64,000 nt of DNA from Rosistilla oblonga (lineage in GTDB: Bacteria > Planctomycetota > Planctomycetia > Pirellulales > Pirellulaceae). Below, in pieces: positions 60,101 to 64,000 of the stretch. Position 1 is the stretch's first letter. Each line of letters begins with the position of its first letter. Where the stretch lies: the NCBI RefSeq assembly GCF_007751715.1, contig NZ_CP036292.1, forward strand, positions 4,161,339 to 4,225,338, in the 5' to 3' direction. The notes beneath the pieces were generated by a model. The model had not been told where the DNA came from. It did no database searches and saw nothing but the letters and a program-made list of their open reading frames with translations. Position numbers and translations under genes: made by a program.

Positions 60101-63069
60101 TTGCGACATCGAAACTCGAACGCGAGGATTCCGTGCTGCGGATGTTGGGCGAGGTCGGTCGCGAGATCGGCGAGGCGATCCGTCGTAAACGGCTGAACGA
60201 TCGCTACCGCGACCAAGAAGCTCGCAAAGCTGCGGTCTTGGACGCTGCTCTCGATTGCGTGATCACGATGGATGTCGAGGGACGGATCGTCGATTTCAAC
60301 GCCGCCGCCGAAGCGACCTTTGGCGTTTCCAAAGCCGAGATCGAAGGCAAATCGCTCGCCGACACGCTGATCCCCGCACCGATGCGCGAAGCGCACCGGC
60401 GAGGAATGCAGCGGTATCTCAAATCGGGTGAAGTTGCTGTGATCGGCAAGCGTGTGGAATTGGAAGCGTTGCGATCCGACGGCACGCAGTTCCCGATCGA
60501 ACTGGCGGTCAACGCTTCCTACAATCGCGATGGCTCACCTTTTTTCACCGCCTACTTGCGGGACATCACCGATCGCAAAGCAGCCGAAGCTGTGCTGCAG
60601 CAGCGAGCGAAACTGGCCGCATTGCACGGTTCGTTAGCCGTAGCATTGGCCGGTGAAGCCCCGCTGAACCAAATCCTCCAGACCTGTTGTCAGCAATTGG
60701 TCGATGAACTGGAGATGGCATTCGCCCGCGTCTGGCTGCTGAACGAAAAAACGCAAACGTTGGAACTCTCCGCCAGCGCGGGGCTCTACACACATCTCGA
60801 TGGCCAGCACAGCCGGGTTCCCGTGGGGCAGTGGAAGATCGGCAAGATCGCCGCCTCTCGCCAACCGTTGCAGACCAACACAATTCTGGATGATGCAAAC
60901 GTCAGGGATCCCGATTGGGCCGCGCGTGAAGGCATGGTTGCATTTGCGGGCTACCCGTTGGTCGTTGAGGACCGCGTCGTTGGCGTTGTCGGATTGTTCG
61001 CCCGACACGCTTTGGCTGCCGAAGTCTTTCAGCAGATGTTGCCGATCGCCGATGCGATCGCTCAGTGCATCGCTCGCAAGGAATCCGAACACGAACTGAT
61101 GGACCGCGAACGCAAGCTGCGGCTCGCCCTGGATGCCGGACGCCTGGGATCGTGGCACTGGGATATTCTCAGTGATCGCGTCGCGTGGTCGACTCAACTG
61201 TACGAACTGTTTGGATACGAGGTCGGCCAATTCCAGCCCACGCGTGCCGGTTTCTTGGACATCATCCATGCCGACGATCGGCAAGCGGTTTCGCAGCGGA
61301 TCGACAACCTGTTCACCGGAACCTGCGAATCGTTCGACATGGAGTTCCGCATTATTCGCGGCGACGATGGACGCGTGATTTGGTCGTCGGGGCGCGGCGT
61401 CGTGCGGCGCGATCACGAGATGCAACCGTTAAGCATTCTGGCGGTCGCGAGCGATGTCACCGATCGCAAACGGTGGGAACTGGAACTCGCCGACCGCGAA
61501 GCCCAGCTGCGACGTGTGATCGACAACACGCTGTTTTTCATCGGTGTCCTGGGAACCGACGGCACGCTGTTGGAAGCCAATGCATCGGCGTTGAAGTCCG
61601 GCGCGCTGGAACGCGACGACGTGATCGGCCAGAAGTTCTGGGACTGCTATTGGTGGAACTTCGACGAGCCCTCGATCGCTCGACTGCAAGATGCCTTCCG
61701 CCGCGCTTTGGCTGGCGAAGTCGTCCGCTATGACGTCGAAACCCGAATGGCGGGCGATACGCGGATGACGATCGATTTCATGTTGGCGCCGGTCCGAGAC
61801 CAGCACAACAACATCGCTCACCTGATCGCTTCGGGAGTCGACATTTCCGATCGCGTGCAGGCCGAACAAGCACTGCGAGCGAGCGAACAGAAGGCGCAGC
61901 TGGCAAACGCTTCGAAAAGCGAATTTGTCGCGAATATGAGCCACGAGATCCGCACGCCGATGACCGCCGTGCTCGGCTACGCAGACCTCTTGCTGGCACA
62001 GGAGAACGATCCTGAAAAATTGGAACATCTGCGCACGATCCAACGCAACGGGAACTTTCTGCTGGCCATCATCAACGACATCCTCGACCTCTCCAAGATG
62101 GAAGCGGGCAAGTTGGAGATCTCCAACGAGTGGTTCTCGGTTTTCGAAGTCGTCGAAGATGTGCGGTCGATGATGCACGTCCGGGCGACCGAACGCAATC
62201 TGGCGTTCGAAGTCGAATACGAGGGGCAGATTCCAGAGCGGATCGAAAGCGATCCCAAACGGCTGCGTCAGGTTCTGATCAATCTAACCGGCAACGCCGT
62301 CAAGTTCACCGAATCGGGACGCGTTCGATTGCACGTCCGCGAACTGCAACGCGATGATCGATCGATGATTGAATTCCGAATCGTCGACACGGGAATCGGC
62401 ATTTCGGCGGAGCAGCAGGAGCGATTGTTTCAGTCGTTTTCGCAGGGAGATGCCTCGGTCAACCGATCGTTTGGCGGCACGGGGCTAGGACTGGCGATCA
62501 GTAAGCGCTTGGTCCAAATGCTCGGCGGCGAGATTTCCGTCGAAAGCGAATGGGGCAAAGGCAGCTGCTTCAGCTTCACGATCGCCGCGGGGAATGTGGC
62601 GGGCCAACGCCGCGTCGTTCCAACTCTTAACGCCGCGCCGGATGCTGCACTCGCCACACCGGTTACCGGCGCAATCGAAAGTCATCCGCTTACCTGTCGC
62701 GTGTTGATCGTCGACGACCGCCGCGACGTGCGGTTCCTGAGCACGCGGATTTTGTCGCAGGCCGGGGCAGAGGTCGAACAGCTCGAAGATGGTCTCGAAG
62801 CGATCCAACGGATGACTGCGGATCCCGACTTCATGCACTCGATCGATCTGGTTCTGTTGGACATGCAGATGCCGCGGATGGACGGTTATCAAACCGCGAC
62901 ACGGCTGCGCGAGATGGGCTTTCATAAACCAATCGTTGCGCTTACCGCCGACGCGATGCAAAGCGATATGAACCGCTGTATCGAAGCTGGCTGCAACGAC
63001 TTTCTCTCGAAGCCGATCGACCGCCAACGTTTGATCGACACCGTCGCTCGCTTAACCACAAGCGATTGA
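57199..63069 (+). CDS. CheB-CheR-PAS-GAF hybrid histidine kinase
   Basis: A 1956-residue soluble sensor. Order of domains: CheB-like esterase (about 15-200), CheR methyltransferase (223-458, SAM site VPGCATGQEAY and SCRNLLIY), a PAS-like segment, coiled coil (644-710), PAS (717-830), GAF (828-995), PAS (1011-1130), GAF (1137-1300), PAS (1304-1430), PAS (1437-1555), HisKA with His1582 (SHEIRTP), HATPase (DTGIG, GGTGLGL) and a receiver with Asp1888 (LLDMQMP). Kinase and receiver residues are intact. In the CheB part the nucleophile motif reads GCAAGG, with Ala24 where Ser is expected; His51 and Asp144 are kept, so esterase activity is doubtful. No membrane helix is seen. Confidence 0.94.
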   Translation: MQEPPSSNRGETASPSAIVGIGCAAGGIKALELLLHELPRGLGAAFIVVQHLNTDESDVLVDLISPMSPLTVIPLGESPLQLRPDQIYVVPQRSIVQRTEEGFAAVAKQKPDERSNAIDGLFQCLSESSTIPTVGVLLSGAGSDGTLGLASLRDSGGLTIVQDHASATHPEMPQNAAPIADLVLTPDQLGRELAKQIRHIELAKTRRDLESQASRIEANLPQVCDALLAATEYDFRYYKRPTLIRRVARRMQVLRILDADEYLRHLQAQREEAHALFRELLVSVTAFFRDQDTFATLSQRVIPQLFDRYQTGEAIRIWVPGCATGQEAYTIAMLMIEERDQRGSDIEIQIFATDIDQRALNIAREASYPLSISNELTQQRLDRFFRKVGKQYQASKELRDLCVFSVHNLISDPPLSQIDLISCRNLLIYLGQPLQLKLIPVFHFALRPHGFLLLGPSENLTSHQEIFRPIDKQHRISQRKPGPSRTSELLPRRDRVTSTIHQTATESSNELDIHHISQRILLDEFAPRYAIVNEDGQLVSTSAGLEQYFEFPNGPFANNVVKIAKSGLRSGLRASLREARESMQTVLRDGLTLKTDEGVQQIHLTVQPMPKIGEQASLFMLVFQERGIVASRKSAEDTVPFAEAAIEQLERELDQTRTELESTVQDLEASNEELKSSNEELRSLNEELRSANEELETSKEEIQAGIEALSRARSDLQNLLDGTQIATIFLDSSGNINSFTPTIRDIYNVRDADVGRPLAEITHKSDKMPAIPRVEKLSHDIAYVEDEFQTTESRWFLRRVLPYRYADRADGVILTFVDISDRKRDEMRLAAMHSVTQLLVDTESFDDAVPQLLESLRQILTVDVCLLWLVDSKSQELYCFESSASDVAASLQTFAERSGDWRFKSGDGLPGLVWKSKRPHWIEDVTATGFTEEVKFVRRDLARDAGIISAIAAPISTGKQFRGAIEFFATSKLEREDSVLRMLGEVGREIGEAIRRKRLNDRYRDQEARKAAVLDAALDCVITMDVEGRIVDFNAAAEATFGVSKAEIEGKSLADTLIPAPMREAHRRGMQRYLKSGEVAVIGKRVELEALRSDGTQFPIELAVNASYNRDGSPFFTAYLRDITDRKAAEAVLQQRAKLAALHGSLAVALAGEAPLNQILQTCCQQLVDELEMAFARVWLLNEKTQTLELSASAGLYTHLDGQHSRVPVGQWKIGKIAASRQPLQTNTILDDANVRDPDWAAREGMVAFAGYPLVVEDRVVGVVGLFARHALAAEVFQQMLPIADAIAQCIARKESEHELMDRERKLRLALDAGRLGSWHWDILSDRVAWSTQLYELFGYEVGQFQPTRAGFLDIIHADDRQAVSQRIDNLFTGTCESFDMEFRIIRGDDGRVIWSSGRGVVRRDHEMQPLSILAVASDVTDRKRWELELADREAQLRRVIDNTLFFIGVLGTDGTLLEANASALKSGALERDDVIGQKFWDCYWWNFDEPSIARLQDAFRRALAGEVVRYDVETRMAGDTRMTIDFMLAPVRDQHNNIAHLIASGVDISDRVQAEQALRASEQKAQLANASKSEFVANMSHEIRTPMTAVLGYADLLLAQENDPEKLEHLRTIQRNGNFLLAIINDILDLSKMEAGKLEISNEWFSVFEVVEDVRSMMHVRATERNLAFEVEYEGQIPERIESDPKRLRQVLINLTGNAVKFTESGRVRLHVRELQRDDRSMIEFRIVDTGIGISAEQQERLFQSFSQGDASVNRSFGGTGLGLAISKRLVQMLGGEISVESEWGKGSCFSFTIAAGNVAGQRRVVPTLNAAPDAALATPVTGAIESHPLTCRVLIVDDRRDVRFLSTRILSQAGAEVEQLEDGLEAIQRMTADPDFMHSIDLVLLDMQMPRMDGYQTATRLREMGFHKPIVALTADAMQSDMNRCIEAGCNDFLSKPIDRQRLIDTVARLTTSD

Positions 63070-63299
63070 ATCGCATCTGCGATTTGATTTGTGATAACGC
63101 TGTTCGGCAATCACGCTGAAGTCCACACCGCACGAGAGCCAGCGACACGATGCGCGATGCAGCGGCTAACGCTCGGCGGAACGATCGAAAAACAACAACA
63201 AGACCTACTGAATCGACATCAATTGCGATCGATAGTCGGCGGGAATTGCGTTATACTCCTCGGCTTCGATTCGATCCGTTTCACACTAACGAGGATGTT

Positions 63300-63485
63300 A
63301 TGAAACTCAGCGATTTTTACAACGAAGTCAGCACCCGCGTCGACACCGACAAGACAGCCATCAATGCTGCGGTCACCAAACGTGTACTCAGCGAAGCCTT
63401 CTTGGTCTTGGCAGCGATGGATGCCGCCGATGTCACCGACACGATCTCCAAGGGATTGAACAACGCCAAGAAGAAGATGGGTTAA
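63300..63485 (+). CDS. Small helical protein of 61 residues
   Basis: A short gene with ATG at 63300 after a GAGG ribosome binding site. The product (MKLSDFYNEVSTRVDTDKTA at its start) is mostly helical and ends in a basic lysine-rich tail. It has no cysteine, signal peptide or membrane helix. The codons favour C at the third position like typical genes here. I see no family; a small DNA- or RNA-binding or adaptor role would be a guess. It is 230 bases after the hybrid kinase and probably separate from it. Confidence 0.65.
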   Translation: MKLSDFYNEVSTRVDTDKTAINAAVTKRVLSEAFLVLAAMDAADVTDTISKGLNNAKKKMG

Positions 63486-63794
63486 TCGGATCCAGCCAAT
63501 CGAGCGCCCAGCCCACCTGCGGAAGGCTTCGTCGGGAGGGCTGGGGATGGACGCCGCGCGAACCGACTGCCGCGCTGCGAATCTCTGTCGGCAAAGCGTC
63601 ATGTCGCCGACGGTTCGCGACTCGAAAGCGACACAACCACTCATCCTGCTCTTACGGGGTAATTGAACGACAGCGGCGGACGGGCCATGATCGGAGTGAA
63701 TACACCGGTAGATTAATTTTGTTCGTGTCGAAGTGCCACAGCCCGGATCATTGTGCAACAATATCGGCTTCTGCACCTCGATAAGGACCTACCT
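63486..63794. other. Intergenic region with a hairpin after the small gene
   Basis: 309 bases before the last gene. An 8-bp hairpin CCCAGCCC (63508-63515) / GGGCTGGG (63538-63545) follows the small gene and may act as its terminator, although no T-run follows. The rest shows no gene. Confidence 0.45.
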
Positions 63795-64000
63795 GTGAAC
63801 ATTTCAAGACGCCACTTCAGTGCCGCGATCGCCGCTGCGGGACTTTCAACGACCACCACGACTCCTGGATTCGCGGACGCCCCAAAATCCGCACCGCTGC
63901 GAGTCATCTCTTACAACGTTTTGGTCTGCAGAGGCTGGCCAAAGACGCGCCGCTTGGCGAAGCTTGCGGTCAAGAAGGGGCAGATGGCAGACCGATTGGC
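63795..64000 (+). CDS. Endonuclease/exonuclease/phosphatase-family protein, 5' part
   Basis: The window ends inside this gene. GTG 63795 follows AAGGACC. The first residues (MNISRRHFSAAIAAAGLSTT) form a twin-arginine type signal (SRRHFSA), then a mature start LRVISYNVLVCRGWP, which is the usual first strand of EEP-fold enzymes (RVxSYNV). Members include nucleases, phosphodiesterases and sphingomyelinase-like enzymes. The catalytic residues lie beyond the window. A twin-arginine-exported phosphoesterase is the best reading. Confidence 0.75.
   Translation, partial: MNISRRHFSAAIAAAGLSTTTTTPGFADAPKSAPLRVISYNVLVCRGWPKTRRLAKLAVKKGQMADRL

Overview
The window looks like chromosomal DNA of a planctomycete. 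A member of the Pirellulales, near Rhodopirellula/Rosistilla, is my inference. The evidence is the gene families: a DUF1552 protein beside a heme-c DUF1592/DUF1588/DUF1585-type protein, an ECF sigma factor next to a Ser/Thr kinase with a TPR tail, a PEP-CTERM protein, Gfo/Idh/MocA and sugar-phosphate isomerase/epimerase enzymes, a DUF3500 protein, and many secreted proteins of unknown role. The DNA is GC-rich with strong codon bias, so most long antisense frames are shadows. I saw no rRNA, tRNA, phage, IS transposase or CRISPR-cas genes.

Layout. 0.4-6.2 kb: a BRCT-MerR-TPR protein, two small exported proteins and a large MscS-type channel. 6.6-10 kb: a sodium-pump oxaloacetate decarboxylase operon (gamma, beta, alpha). 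10.2-19.1 kb: a secreted beta-propeller protein, DNA polymerase I, a membrane-anchored unknown, a Gfo/Idh/MocA oxidoreductase, ispD, a six-unit palindromic repeat array, and map. 19.3-27.6 kb: an ArsC-like protein, a sialidase-like protein, an MlaE-MlaF-MlaD lipid transport operon, a sugar isomerase, and an LptF/LptG-type permease coupled to a glycosyltransferase. 28.1-35.9 kb: uvrA, a DJ-1/PfpI protein, deoC, a PEP-CTERM protein and two YCII-domain proteins. 36-46.4 kb: the DUF1592/DUF1552 pair, a beta-helix protein with a secreted neighbour, then the ECF sigma/kinase pair. 46.3-56.7 kb: an RND efflux pump with its adaptor, a repeat-rich gap, an NCS1-type permease coupled to a mannitol dehydrogenase-family enzyme, and a DUF3500 protein. 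57.2-64 kb: a 1956-residue CheB-CheR-PAS-GAF hybrid histidine kinase, a 61-residue protein, and the start of an endonuclease/exonuclease/phosphatase-family protein cut by the window edge.

How the genes work together. Several sets form short, translationally coupled operons with 1- or 4-base overlaps: mlaE/mlaF, the LptF/G-like permease and glycosyltransferase, the RND adaptor and pump, and the NCS1 permease and dehydrogenase. Mla, Lpt-like and RND systems together imply a diderm envelope with outer-membrane lipid traffic. The rest is a mix of housekeeping (polA, uvrA, map, ispD, deoC) and carbohydrate or exported-protein functions.

The most unusual content is not protein-coding. At least four families of palindromic repeats lie between genes: a tandem array of 83-bp units, a composite element present in two inverted copies 10 kb apart, a nested double hairpin, and a perfect 36-bp palindrome next to a cluster of short REP-like palindromes. 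Among proteins, the hybrid kinase carries an apparently dead CheB active site, and the BRCT-MerR-TPR fusion is an uncommon architecture. I found no complete new defence or mobile system.
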